From: Isoetes taiwanensis
Lineage: Eukaryota > Streptophyta > Lycopodiopsida > Isoetales > Isoetaceae
Assembly: GCA_021234155.1 (NCBI GenBank)
Contig: JAJEKV010000062.1
Span: 3,135,305 to 3,199,304, forward strand
Direction of reading: 5' to 3'
Length of the DNA stretch: 64,000 bases
Below, in pieces: positions 23,421-34,014 of this stretch. Made by a program: the position numbers and the translations under genes. Numbering within the stretch: position 1 is the stretch's first letter; each line of letters starts with the position of its first letter. The notes under the pieces were generated by a model. The model was given only the letters and a program-made list of their open reading frames with translations, was not told the DNA's origin and made no database searches.

Positions 23421-24043
23421 TCTGTGGTAAGACGTTAAACTGCCATACCCAAGGTCACGGGTTCAACGCCTCGTTGTGAAAGTGGCCATGCAATGTAAAG
23501 TTTGTGGGGGCGCTACCCAATTGGATATAAAGTGGTGAGAATACCCGATCTATTCATGTGTTATCACTTGCAAAGAATGTAAAGTCTCACAAAATAGGGA
23601 CCCATTTTAAATTGTAAAGTGGTGGGGAAGCGGACCCATCCCAAAATTGGTGAGGGGGGATGTCCCATCCGTTAAGTTTCCATCTGGGTGTGTTATTTCT
23701 TGGTAATGTAAAGTGGTGGGGGCGGGACCCATCCAGGTGTGTTAGAAGTGGTGGGGGCGGGGACCCATCCCAAAGTGGTGGGGCGGGGACCAAATGCAGG
23801 TGTGTTGCAGGTGTGTGTTGTAAAGTGGTGGGGCGCGACCCATCCCAGGTGTGTTGTAAAGTGTCACATGGACCCATCTGGGTGTGTTGTAAAGTTTTTG
23901 GGGGAAGGACCCACTTCAGCAATGTAAAGTGGTGGGGGCAGGACCCATCTGGGTGTGTTGTAAAGTGTCATATGTCCGATAGGACGCTGCCTTGTGGCGT
24001 GACGTTAAAGTTAAAATCTCTTCTTCTTCTTCTTCTTCTTCTT
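23421..24043 (+). mobile_element. SINE with expanded internal minisatellite
   Basis: The tRNA-like head has CTGTGGTAAGACGTTAAACTG (A-box position) and CACGGGTTCAACGCC (B-box position, 23,455-23,469). The body then expands into about ten units built from GTAAAGTGGTGGGGGCGGG, ACCCATCC and AGGTGTGTT (about 23,616-23,975). The 3' end matches the SINE at 19,385: GCTGCCTTGTGGCGTGACGT, then TAAAG and a CTT repeat. The units correspond to a single GTAAAGTGGTTGGGGGCAGG block in that smaller SINE, so the array looks like an in-element amplification. Confidence 0.7.
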
Positions 24044-24069
24044 ATTTGAGTTATTTGCCAGCCATGGTT

Positions 24070-24193
24070 GCGTTTAACCTTAAATAACAATCCACTAAAA
24101 CAAGAAACCCAGATAGAAAGGTACATAGATAGCGTTTAACCTTAAATAACAATCCACTAAAACAAGAAACCCAGATAGAAAGGTACATAGATA
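24070..24193. repeat. Perfect tandem duplication, period 62 bp
   Basis: Two adjacent copies begin GCGTTTAACCTTAAATAACA at 24,070 and 24,132. I saw no differences, so it is very recent. It lies just beyond the 3' end of the minus-strand remorin gene. Confidence 0.9.
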
Positions 24194-24392
24194 AAATTAT
24201 GAAACCTCAAAAAATTGGACATTTACAACAGATAATAATGCTTATGAACATCAATGAATAGTTGATAAAGAATGACTAATGATACACTGGGTTATTTGTG
24301 AAGCCTCCCAATATAAACACTGCTCTCTCTTCAAAATCACAAAAGCATAGGATATCTACACAAAAATTTACACCAAAGCTTGAGAAGCAGAT

Positions 24393-25478
24393 CTATGCGC
24401 CAAAGCAGCCTTTAGAAAGCGGTTTTCCAGAAGCCCTGCACTTGGCAGCAGTTTCTTCAATCTGAAGGCATTTCGTTGCCCGTTCAGATTCTGCAAGAGA
24501 CTTCTTTTCTTCAGCCAATTTATGGATTTTGGCAATCTTATTCTTAGATGTTTCAATCAGCGCAGCTCTCTTTTTCTCTAATGCTTGTTGCAGATCAATC
24601 CGACCATGAAATATCAGCTTAATAACCAAAATTTTAATCAATCGGAACAAAAACAAAGTAGTTTTGCAGCAAAAATTTAGGCTCTATATGCTTACCTCTT
24701 TGGATTTGAGCTTGGCTTCAATTGCTGCATTTCTTTCATCCTCCCATACTGTTATTTCTGATATTTTTTTGGTATATCTGCAAATAAGACGCAGAGTTGG
24801 AGTAAGATTTTATGAAAAGACTACAAATTCTGCCTCTGTATTGCTAGATCTGAGAAAACCGACTTGTTATGAGACTTGGTTTTCTCGTGCCGTGATGTCT
24901 GCCAAGGACTTCTCTAGCTTTTCTTTAGCAAGGTTAATATCTGCAAAATTTACAGACAAAAACATGCTGGAACTGAGCAGGAAAAAGACTTGAATTTCGA
25001 AGCAGCAAAAACATAGCAGAAAAAACATGAAATTCGAAGCTCAAGGAGCCGAATCTCACCTCGTTCTAAAGATTTGCTTGTTTCCACCTTGGCTGGTTCA
25101 GGGGCGGCGATAGTCTCTGCAAAAACCCCTCAAATTCTTCAAAATTGAAACCAAAAACAGGGAAATGCATAACAAAAATGCGTCAATGCTTCGAAATTGA
25201 ACCAGAAAGAGAGAAAAGGGAGCAATTCGCGAACGGAAAGGAAGAAATCGCAAAGGGGCGAAAAGATTTGGGATGGATTGGGCATAAGAATGCAGAAAAA
25301 TTGCAGTTTGATTCGATTCTGCGAAAAAAATCTCACCTGGAGGAGGAGGAGCGGGCTGTTCGCAATGGGTTTCCGGCGTAGGAGGTGGAGGAGGGGGATT
25401 TTCGGGATGAACAGGCGGAGGAGGAGGGGCTTCAACAACAGGAGCAGGGACGCACTCTGCCGGAGGAGCTTCTGCCAT
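24393..25478 (-). CDS. Remorin family protein
   Basis: Plant plasma-membrane nanodomain scaffold protein. Exon 1 (25478-25337, ATG) encodes a proline-rich start (MAEAPPAECVPAP, then PPPPP runs), as in the divergent N-terminus of remorins. Further exons: 25116-25060, 24940 to about 24871, 24777-24696 (VWEDERNAAIEAKLKSKE) and about 24617/24593-24393. The last gives the Remorin_C coiled coil ALEKKRAALIETSKNKIAKI, HKLAEEKKSLAE, and the C-terminal membrane anchor ASGKPLSKGCFGA with the typical cysteine. The total, about 185 residues, fits the family. Two junctions are odd. After exon 3, the position that keeps frame starts ATAACA instead of GT. The best family alignment of the last exon starts at CTGCAACAAG without a preceding AG, although an upstream AG (exon start 24617) keeps frame with about eight extra residues. 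The gene may be active with unusual splicing, or recently damaged. Confidence 0.85.
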
Positions 25479-26374
25479 AGCCACAAAGCTCAGGAATACG
25501 CCTGCCCCCTTTCATCCCGGCCTTATATTGCTTGCCCATTTCAAGGCAGCTTGTAAATAGTAAAACCCACACCCATAAACCCCCTTCCCTGTTCAATCAG
25601 ACCATTTTTTTAGCTCCAATTCGTGCCCAATTGGCCCATTACATCGGATTAAAATCCAAAACCCAAATAAAAACATCGAATTAAACCCACACATTGATCC
25701 ACCGACTGGGCCACAAAACATTGGGCACTTCAGAAATTTGAATGCCGGTCCGGCTATAGTGAAAACAGAAAAAGACAGCTAATTTATGTCTCCAATCGCG
25801 CTGTCACCAAAGAAAAGGAGCAGATGTGCTGGGCCAGAGAAACTGTTCTTCAGGAACAATATTCTGAGCAGAAAAGGCTTCAGTTCCGGCAATTTAGCGG
25901 ACAGAGATACCGGATTAATCCAAAAATGTGCATAGATTCGGGTAAATTCTTCAAATCTTTTCAGAGAAAAGCCTATGTTGCTGGATATGGTGGTTGGCCA
26001 TGTGCGGTGCACGCAAAAAGAGGACACAAGACAAAGGTCCCAAAAGGTGGAGGGGACCCGCCGGAGGCCGCCATAGCTGGAGCTCCGGCGATGCGGCTTA
26101 AACTAAGATTCCGGCTGTCGAAACTGAGATTCCGGTCTTCTGAAGCTGAGATTCCGGCGACATGCGTATTGTATTGGCCCGTATATTTATATTTTTAACT
26201 TGCTTTTATTTTTTTACCTATCAGGCCTTTATATTGAAACTGGCGTTTATGGGCCAACAATGCTTTAAAAACAAAAGTTGAAACTAAAAAAAAACTCCAA
26301 AATGTCCTCAGCCCTCATCCGTTGGATGTTATCCAATAGCTCCATACATATGGATACCGATGTCGTACACATGG
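25479..26374. other. Remorin promoter side and unassigned sequence
   Basis: Upstream of the minus-strand remorin start codon, TTATATTG-like sequence near 25,521-25,530 is a possible promoter element. A plus-strand frame at 25,824-26,198 (WARETVLQEQYSEQKRLQFR) has no domain I recognise and no splice context. It may be part of an old gene or chance. Confidence 0.35.
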
Positions 26375-26455
26375 CGGACTTGGAAAAGCAATTGCGGTGT
26401 AGGAATCGAACCTCCGGGGGGCAGAATGCCCTGCTCCAGCCCGCCCACTAAGAGT
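26375..26455 (-). mobile_element. tRNA-like SINE head or tRNA-derived fragment
   Basis: The minus strand reads CTCTTAGTGGGCGGGCTGGA (A-box like), then GGAGGTTCGATTCCTACACC, a good tRNA T-arm/B-box. The spacing suits a Pol III promoter, but the rest does not fold into an obvious complete tRNA cloverleaf. A SINE head or tRNA relic is the best reading. Confidence 0.45.
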
Positions 26456-27842
26456 TAGAATCGTTGCTGTAGCTCTTTTCTCCGCCGTCGTCCTCTGAAC
26501 CAGGCCGTAAGCTCAAGTGTTATAAAACACAGGAAGGAAAAGAATCAATCACACCTGCATGCAAATAGATCTTATTGAAAATGAAAAAGAAAAAAAACGA
26601 ACAAGAAAAAAAAAAAAACAAGGTGCTGCGCACGGAGGGTTGCCATCCATGGCTGGAGAGTGAAGTGGCTTGAGTTATAGTTGTAGACAATAGAGTATTT
26701 AAATCGAAATTGCTATTTTAAAACATTGACATTTTGTGAAGCTGATGGTACCTATTTGCATCACTAAGTTCTCCTTAGATGTCGAGGTCTTGTTGGACTA
26801 GGATGCAGGTGGACATATGGACTTTGTGGTTTGGGTGCAAGGTATTGGTGTTTGGTGCTTGGTATGGATCTAAGATGGCAGAAGCATAAGGAGAAGTGTA
26901 ATAAAGAAGAGAATGGATGTACATGTTTTGTGAAGGGGCTTAAATCGTAGTTGAAAGCTATGTTTTGACATTTTATTCAAATTGCTACTTCTAGACAATC
27001 GAGAACTTGAAACCATGAGTTTATTAATAGGATGATATACATGGGAGTACTTGATACTTGATAACAGATGAAACAATTTATGAAGAATCGAAATAGAGGA
27101 ACAAAAGTTGGGGGGGGGGGGTAGGTGTGTGTGCAAAGGAACTTAAGAATTATGAATTGTTTTGCATGTCAATTTTGTTGAGGGCATGAAAGATGAATTC
27201 AATACTTTAAATTGAAGAAGGTTGCTAAGAATTTAATAGCATGGAATACATGGAAGTTGCAAGCAAAGTAAAGCTGTTTAAAAATGTGAAGGGACGTCTT
27301 TTTGTTGCTCTATAGTTATGGATCATGTTTTGAGCCTAGACCCATAACACAACATTCTGAGCTCAATTCTGAAACTTAATTAATAGGACACATACCTTTA
27401 ACTGTTCTCTAATGTGGAAATAAGCAAGAAATTGTACTGGTCTGGTTTGTACTGCCTGGACCTCCTTGCAAAGAGAAGCAGGTAGTTGTTGATGTAGTCA
27501 CTTACACCAATTGTGAAGGAATAGATTGCACTGATATAAGCTTTTGCGCGGCCTCTTTACCTATCAAGGAGATCAAACTGGTTTTGTATTGTTTGAAGAG
27601 GTCATATTGTTGAGGCTCTGTGAGGCGACTAATCTATACAAATTCAGAGACAATAGAATTAAAAGCTAATCCAAATTGAACTATGTAATACATGTCTGCA
27701 CATTAACGCAGAACTTCTTAAAGAGAAACCAGATGTGAAGAACATGTCCTTAACAAGAGCAAGCATTCAGCTTTAAAATGTGGCGCCAAGATACAGAGAT
27801 GAGAGAAAAGGAATAATTAAAAGAGAAGTTATTACAACTTAC
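26456..27842. other. Unassigned AT-rich sequence
   Basis: A-rich tracts near 26,580-26,620 and a run of about 12 G at 27,109-27,120. No coding potential recognised. I looked for further urease exons near the one at 27,843-27,946 and found none. Confidence 0.5.
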
Positions 27843-27946
27843 AAATATTATTCCTGTATCATTCATCTGCTCGGGAGCAAGTGTGCAAGAAGTTGCGCAT
27901 GTCCCATGTGCTGGACCAGTTCCTCCACCAATTAATGTAGTCAGTC
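27843..27946 (-). pseudogene. Isolated urease alpha-subunit exon
   Basis: The minus strand encodes GLTTLIGGGTGPAHGTCATS followed by CTLAPEQM. This matches the strongly conserved urease segment (T-T-x-I-G-G-G-T-G-P-A-x-G-T-x-A-T-x-C-T) just past the nickel-site histidines in the alpha region of plant urease. It has intact splice ends: TTTTGTGGACAG acceptor before 27,946 and TTT|GTAAGT donor at 27,843. I could identify no other urease exon in the surrounding kilobases, so the catalytic residues are absent locally. It is most simply a captured or left-over exon about 0.9 kb from the Gypsy fossil. A real gene with very long introns cannot be excluded. Confidence 0.75.
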
Positions 27947-28769
27947 CTGTCCACAAAATTACCAACTGTTGGATGTCTACCTTTACTTACCAACAAGCAA
28001 AAGTGGTGGCATATGACGATTATTCAAACGTTGCTTTGTTTGTTTGTTTTGTTTATATTACCTACATATGTAGAAGAAAAGATTGCCAAATGCGACCACC
28101 TATTTAAAAGAAGGCCAGTTCCAATACTAAAATCTTCGAGACCCAAATGTGTACATTTCCGTTTTATGTGCCACTTCCATCCAAACACTTATTTCCTTCA
28201 TGAACTACCTTAGAGAATAGTTACTGGTCAATGTCATCTTCAGGTCAATAGTGTTAAGAAAAAGGGAGATATGACCAAGTTGTTACATTGTCTGGCCAAT
28301 TGGGTTCTGTTTGAAGAAATGTATCCCAATGTAGAGTTGACTGATGTAATAAGTGACCATTATTACATAATGCTAAAAAATTCAAATGCATAAAACGTGC
28401 CTAAGTGCGCTTGGACCTGTATTCAACAAGGGTGCATTGGCAGATAGCAAATTCTGTTCTTATTGTGATGGAGGCGTCGGGAGTAGTTCTCTCATGTCCT
28501 CCCTACATAATATATCAGGACTTTATTCGCAGAACAAGATAATCTTGAATATACCACTTGCAATAGACTCTTCTACAAGACACAAGTTATAAACATATGG
28601 AATCTAACACAGAATACCAAATTTTGACATTAAATAAAATCAATTGAACAACAGAACAAGAGTCATAATCAACAAGAAGTACTACATATAACATAACAGT
28701 CTCATAGTCAAGAAAATCAAATAAGCAAGCTCTTAGACATTTTAAAGCAAAAAAAAAGTTGATGCACAC

Positions 28770-28890
28770 TGTTGACCCTCAACCTGGCTTAAGAGTCAAA
28801 CTCAAGAAGCCAATTCAAGCTTTAGGCTAAAGTTGGGGTTAGGACCTCCAGATCACTTAAGGTGATCAGTCTTTTCAAGATAAAACAGGC
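28770..28890 (-). repeat. Gypsy 3' LTR, terminal part
   Basis: 120 bases matching 49,475-49,595 of the other LTR copy. The match stops exactly at the insertion point of the 5.1-kb TIR element and resumes at 34,015. The uninterrupted sequence in the other copy proves that the site was once continuous. Confidence 0.9.
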
Positions 28891-29318
28891 GAGTGCGAAT
28901 TTTTGGAGGGTTTTTTTTGGAAGGGTTTAGAGGGTTTTTTTAGATTGTCACATCAAATTCTGCTTTTGCCATTGGTTTTGAGGTGTAGAAGATGCAATTG
29001 AAGACTCCATACTATAGAAAATAATACTGCATTAAAGTATGTAGAAGTAGTTTAAAAGAAATAGTTTGAAGTGAACTATGGAAGACAAAATACTATAATA
29101 ATCCATAATAATGTTATGAAAACCTAGACGACATGAAGTCCTCATCCTTCTACACACTCGTCATCTACAAGTAGACAACGTCTACGTCTTCTTGTCTTCT
29201 TTCCTTCTGAACTGGAGATTCCCTTTTTGAGAAAACTGAAGCTATTGATTCTGCATACACAAGATACACAGGAAGAATGCTAATACGTTAAAAAGGATAA
29301 GTAGTACTACCATAATTG

Positions 29319-29736
29319 CTAAAGATTCCGCAAGATACGACAAAGAGGTATCTTGGGAGGTTCTGATCCTCTCTCGATGCGACATTTACTCATTATGTCA
29401 GCAACCATCTCGTGAGCAAAAACCTACACAAATTTCATGGTTACATATTTCGCAAGCAGAGAAGGAAAATGATCTAATGAAATAGCGACATACCTGGGCA
29501 AATTCTGGATCAGTGGCAGTCATATCCTGGACATCATTTACTAGGCCTTTCTCTACCATTGGACTTTCTGTATCTTTTCCCATTGCTAAATCGGTGAATG
29601 CTTTTCCTGGGTTTATACTGTTTGTGTCACCTATTGATACCTCTAGTGAACCTGAGTGCTTCTGCCGCCTTCTCTTTGGGGGTGTGTAAGCAAGAGGGAC
29701 AAATGGGATGGGAGTTTTGTTTCTAGTGTAAACCAT
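29319..29736 (-). CDS. Two-exon small gene inside the TIR transposon, unknown
   Basis: Exon 1 (29736-29494) starts with ATG and encodes MVYTRNKTPIPFVPLAYTPP, then a basic KRRRQKHSGS stretch that could be a nuclear signal. It ends CCCAG|GTATGT. Exon 2 (29423-29319) follows TGTAG|GTTTTT in frame and encodes VFAHEMVADIMSKCRIERGS and a C-terminal CRILRNL stop. The product would be about 115 residues. Both splice sites are clean and the frame is open, which favours a real captured or host-derived gene. I do not recognise the family and assign no function. Confidence 0.5.
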
Positions 29737-29947
29737 AACCGAACATGTCCTTGAACATCACAACACATAATCTTCAAGAAGAAATTTGATTTTTTTTCAA
29801 ATAAATGTTGTGTTTACTACCGGTGTGTCCGGAGCCCCCATAACTATGCTAGAACAAATAACCGGATGGTCCAAACCGAAATGATTCCCCGCAATATTTA
29901 AAGTGCCAAAACAAAGTTAGACAATGAAAAATACATAAGAGGTTTCT

Positions 29948-30165
29948 CAACAAACAAAATAATCAAGATCATGATGCCAATCTTTGAGGCATGCGGGTTG
30001 CAAAGAGAATGGCATCTTCGAGGAGTTTGCATTTAGCATACCAAAGGGATAAATAATGGACGGCTATGGCTGAAAGTCATGTTATATCTTGAGCATGCCA
30101 TTTTATGGTAACATTGCAAAGATTTGAGGCAAAAGCCAAAGCTGTACATTTAAAACATTTAAGGT
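29948..30165. repeat. Direct repeat flanking the LRR fragment, copy 1
   Basis: Shares GATCATGATGCCAATCTTTG, GCATACCAAAGGGATAAA and CATTTTATGGTAACATTGCA in the same order with 30,643-30,840. A shorter motif, AATGAAAAATACATAAGAGG, lies upstream of copy 1 (near 29,923) and downstream of copy 2 (near 30,867). The LRR piece sits between the two copies. Confidence 0.85.
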
Positions 30166-30269
30166 ACATTTAAAAGAATCAAGGCACCAGTGATAGCAGC
30201 TGTGAAATCCATGTGATAGCAGCTGGAGAGGTATAGTATGTGAGAGGGGCCGTGTATTTAAAATCATCC

Positions 30270-30651
30270 TACCAAATGCTCACCTTAGAGGCTCTATAGA
30301 ATCTCTTGGAACTTGAGAGGAAATGCCTTGATTGGCAGCCTTCCAGACTTGTCGCGTTGTAGGAATGTACGGGGTCTTTATTTGCAGCAAAATGAAATTT
30401 CAGGCCAGATTCCAACATCTATTGCTTCCTTCATTCGTGTGAACAGAGTAGATTTATCATCCAATAACCTTACTGGCCAAATTCCATCATTGTTATCGCT
30501 GTCCCATATGTTAACCTTGAGGCTGTCTAACAATTCCTTATCAGGGCAACTTCCTGCTGTAAATGTATCTAATTTACAAAACTTCAATGTTTATTATAAT
30601 CATCAAACAAATCTTCCTGCTCAGAAGGCTACTTGCATCAAAAGATCATGA
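30270..30651 (+). pseudogene. Leucine-rich-repeat receptor kinase fragment
   Basis: Four to five plant-type LRRs (LxxLxLxxNxLxGxIPxx): GSLPDLSRCRNVRGLYLQQN, EISGQIPTSIASF, RVDLSSNNLTGQIPSLLSL, LTLRLSNNSLSGQLPAV, then LQNFNVYYN. The last matches the LRR end just before the juxtamembrane region of LRR-III/inactive-type receptor kinases. There is no signal peptide, transmembrane segment or kinase, and the homology ends where the direct repeat at 30,643 begins. It lies opposite to the other cargo frames in the 5.1-kb TIR element. It is a captured fragment rather than a functional receptor. Confidence 0.85.
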
Positions 30652-30840
30652 TGCCAATCTTTGAGGCATGCAGGCTGCAAGAGAATGGCATCTTCAAGAG
30701 TTTGCATTTAGCATACCAAAGGGATAAAAAATGGACGGGCTATGGCTGAAGCTGTTATATGCTGAGCATGCCATTTTATGGTAACATTGCAAAGATTTAA
30801 GGCAAAAGCCAAAGCTGTACATTTAAAACATTTAAGGCAT
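30643..30840. repeat. Direct repeat flanking the LRR fragment, copy 2
   Basis: Second copy of the 29,948-30,165 repeat, with small substitutions and indels. The order of the short AATGAAAAATACATAAGAGG motif is reversed relative to copy 1, so the LRR fragment sits in a duplicated rather than simply target-duplicated context. Confidence 0.85.
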
Positions 30841-30900
30841 CAGTTGACAGTACATAAGTTAAGGCAACAATGAAAAATACATAAGAGGTTGCTCAACAAA

Positions 30901-31990
30901 CTACCAACAGGACATTGAAGCCAGAAATTTGCATAAGGGAAATGGGTTCATCTCTTCGGTTATGCCAGTGGGAAGAAAAGATACAGCTGAGGCAATAAAT
31001 GAGGCAAGATGATGGAGGCCAAAGACATAGGGATTAAAACTTGGTAACAATGCAGCCTGGACCTCTGCCCTGCATGTAAAGAGTATGCTGCTTCCGTTGT
31101 TACAGGCGAGGCTCCACCATGTCGGATTTAGGCATGTTCCAAAGTAGGGAAAGGTCTGCTCCACCAAGCATTGCCACCGTAATTTCCTTTGCTGTTGCTT
31201 CTTGTGCTCTTTGATTTGGCTGTCAAAGCCATACAGAAGGGGACCAAAAAGAAACAGACAAAGTATTCATGCTATACTATAAGATCTCTACACGTCCACA
31301 CACAACTTCCAGCATCAATCCAGAGTATTTACCTGTTGCAAAATCTGTAATACCGCTATGTCTGGAGCTATTTCCTGCACAGAAACATGGGGGAGCGCCG
31401 CCGCACTAGGTCCAAAAGGCACAGACGTTTTCCCACCTAACTGGAGTATGGAGCTGGAGATATATTTTTCCAAGAACTGGATTGCACAAATAGTTGGAGC
31501 AGCGCCGCCGCACTCGGTCTGGAAGGCCCCATTCCGGATCATGAAGAAAGTATTTTTTTGATAGGAAGACAGATCTTGCTTAAGTAGCACAGAAAAAAAG
31601 CTATTACCATATTCGAATGGAGCCCCCGCATTCAGTCCGGATTGCACAAAAACATGGAGGAGCGCCCGCAAGACTTTTCGATCTGAAGGCGAAATTTTTT
31701 TGCAAATCAAAAGAAGAAGTACAGAAAAATCAAAAGAAGAGTATTTACCAGTTGCGAAATCTGCAATAGCGATGTGAAGGGAGCCCCACAGTCAGATTGG
31801 CTAGCACAGAAAGAAGGAGGAGCGCCCAAGACTTCGACCGAAGGCACAAAAGCGTTTCCACACGAACGTTGTTTTTTGAAAATGTCCTTCACTTTTTTTC
31901 CAAATTTTTTTCCAAATGAACTTAGAAATTTTACACCAATATGTCGACATATATGTGCCACAACAACTTTCCTCATACTCTGCATCGGGC
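30901..31990 (-). pseudogene. Multi-exon gene with repeated exons inside the TIR transposon, unknown
   Basis: The last exon (about 31,190-30,901) encodes CLVEQTFPYFGTCLNPTWWS and ends FPLCKFLASMSCW stop. Upstream (31,990-31,315) are at least three related coding units separated by GTAAATAC-like donors. They share the pattern F-x-P-S...A-x-QS-x-x-GAPF...LLQI, for example CASQSDCGAPFTSLLQISQL and FVQSGLNAGAPFEYG. The repetition points to tandem exon duplication. I recognise no domain. Open frames and donor-like ends suggest a captured gene, but start and exon limits are not fixed. Confidence 0.4.
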
Positions 31991-33962
31991 TTGTGAAGAT
32001 TAGATCATACTCGTGCTAGATTCTCTCGATGCACTTCCTAATCTCTTAGGGTCCATCACTCTAATAGGCTAATTATCAATAGGCTTTAGATGTCGCTCTA
32101 ATGTGAACTAGAGGTTGGGAATTCAATAAACTCATTGCTAGCTACACCTTCATGGCATCGTTAAAAGTAACTTGTTCAAATATTGCACAACTTAAGTTTT
32201 ACTAAGAATGGAATTTGCATATGAAACTACCATCGAACGCGGTCTACACATTCAACTTAGACTAGATAGTATCAATTAGACATTCAACGATTATTTATCA
32301 TCTAATGAACATACCAAACAACTCTAGGGAGAAGGCAGATTGAAGCAAACATACGAAAGAAGATGTTTGGTTTTCGAGGAATCAGAAGACCTTGTTGTCA
32401 AACATAATTAATCCTTGCATTTTCGGATTTGGGCTCATGGTAGGTGTCATGTCACATCAGTCTAAGCAAGAGGGACAATTATGTTATCTACTATGCATTG
32501 TATATGCTTAATGATTTTATAAATTCTAATTCTTTTGTTGACATTGCATCTGACCACAAATATTGCAATGATTACTCGATAATTCAACACTTTTAGGGTT
32601 TACCAGAATGGCATTCCACTTCTAGTTATGGATTATAGTACAAGGAATAACCATGGCTAATGCCCATTCCACAACATTGCATAGTTACCAGGAACCACAA
32701 TTTGTCATTTTGGGGTCAAGAACTAGAATATGGACAAGAATATCATAAGAATACATATTATAAATGTAATACCTAATTAGATTGGTATGTTTGGATTGCC
32801 CCTTGTTTAAGTGGCAATTAGTTAGTTGAAGTGTTAGGTTTTTTATTTTGGTTTGAGAATATACGCTTGAAAAAGAAATACCGTCGTTCTGGCTATGAAG
32901 TCATTGTTGCTAACATAACCTTCTTTGAGTAGTCCATATCATGGACTTCCTTGCTATCTGTTGTAGCTTTCCTGGTAGTAAAATAAGATGTCAAGGTAGA
33001 ACCAAGTCCAACGGTCGAAGATGCAATTCGAAATTAATAGGGTAATGCATGAGAATCCACTATTGCACCATGCTTCACTGGGCAAAAGAAAGCAAATGGT
33101 AGAGAGGTCACACAAAGGTTTTGGTTTTGTCCTCAAAATGTGCAAAGATACCTACTATCCGATTCTAAGGGCATCATAGCCACACCTACTGCCCCAAAGA
33201 CATTGGCTGTGGCAAAGGGTGTGAATATCACTCTTCGCGAGTTGGAAACATTGGAGAAAGGAAACTTCTCTATTAGAGGGATTAATCCAAGGAGCTCAAT
33301 TCCCAATGTGACTAGTGTGAATTCTCCTACTATTAACAAACTCTTCCCACTTCATGGAACGTTTTGGGAAGCGCATGAATGAACGAGGGAAGCTTTGTGT
33401 AGAAGCTCTGAAACAAAGCTTAATCAAGCTTTTACAACCGGAGTGTGATATTGAGTCCATAAAGGTCAATATCCACCACCGCGGATGTTGAGTACCAAAA
33501 AGCGCCGACCCGGATGAAACTTATACGATGGGGTCCGCAAGCATCCCACATGCACATGCCCGATTTCATGGGCGAGAACCGAAAAGGGTATATATTCCAT
33601 GCAAACATCGATGTACGTGTTTGCGAAAAGTCCTCAACCATGACTCTAGGTTTTTTTTTTGACATCATTCACTGTGTTGTTGACAGGGATGTTCTACATA
33701 GGCTCCTTCCTTGAGGAACAACCACGCTTCTTTGTACCTAACTTTTTCATATCAAATTCTAATAGTTAATAGTGTGGCTGGTAACCTGCACTGTATATAT
33801 TAGTGAATGTATGCAATACATATATTATTCAGTCCATCTTGATTTTGCTATACGTTGACTCGTACAGAATTCATTCTGGTATATGTTCATTCTGATACAT
33901 GTTACCAAAAAAATGGCAACTAGTGCAACATGCCATAACAAAATATTCTAAGGAATATTCTC
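31991..33962. other. Rest of the 5.1-kb TIR transposon, no gene recognised
   Basis: AT-rich filler. Short plus-strand frames at 33,140-33,382 (LAVAKGVNITLRELETLEKG) and 33,360-33,480 (MERFGKRMNERGKLC) look coding-like but match no family I know. They may be further captured scraps. Confidence 0.35.
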
Positions 33963-34014
33963 TTGTAAAACCCTCTAAGCCATCCACAAAAAAACCCTCC
34001 AAATAAAATTCCCC

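Larger units (their letters stand above)
28891..34014. mobile_element. 5.1-kb TIR DNA transposon carrying gene fragments
   Basis: It is bounded by an exact 8-bp target duplication, AAACAGGC (28,883-28,890 and 34,015-34,022); a ninth base would mismatch. Terminal inverted repeats of about 50 bp share TTTGGAGGGTTTTTTT, GGA, GG and TTAGAGGGTTTT (28,891-28,942 against 33,963-34,014). The empty site exists in the other LTR copy at 49,595. Duplication length and G-rich ends fit a MULE (usually 9 bp) or hAT (8 bp); I cannot decide. No transposase is recognisable, so it is non-autonomous. Its cargo is a two-exon small gene (29,319-29,736), an LRR-receptor fragment (30,270-30,651) and a gene with repeated exons (30,901-31,990), in the manner of Pack-type elements. 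Confidence 0.85.
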
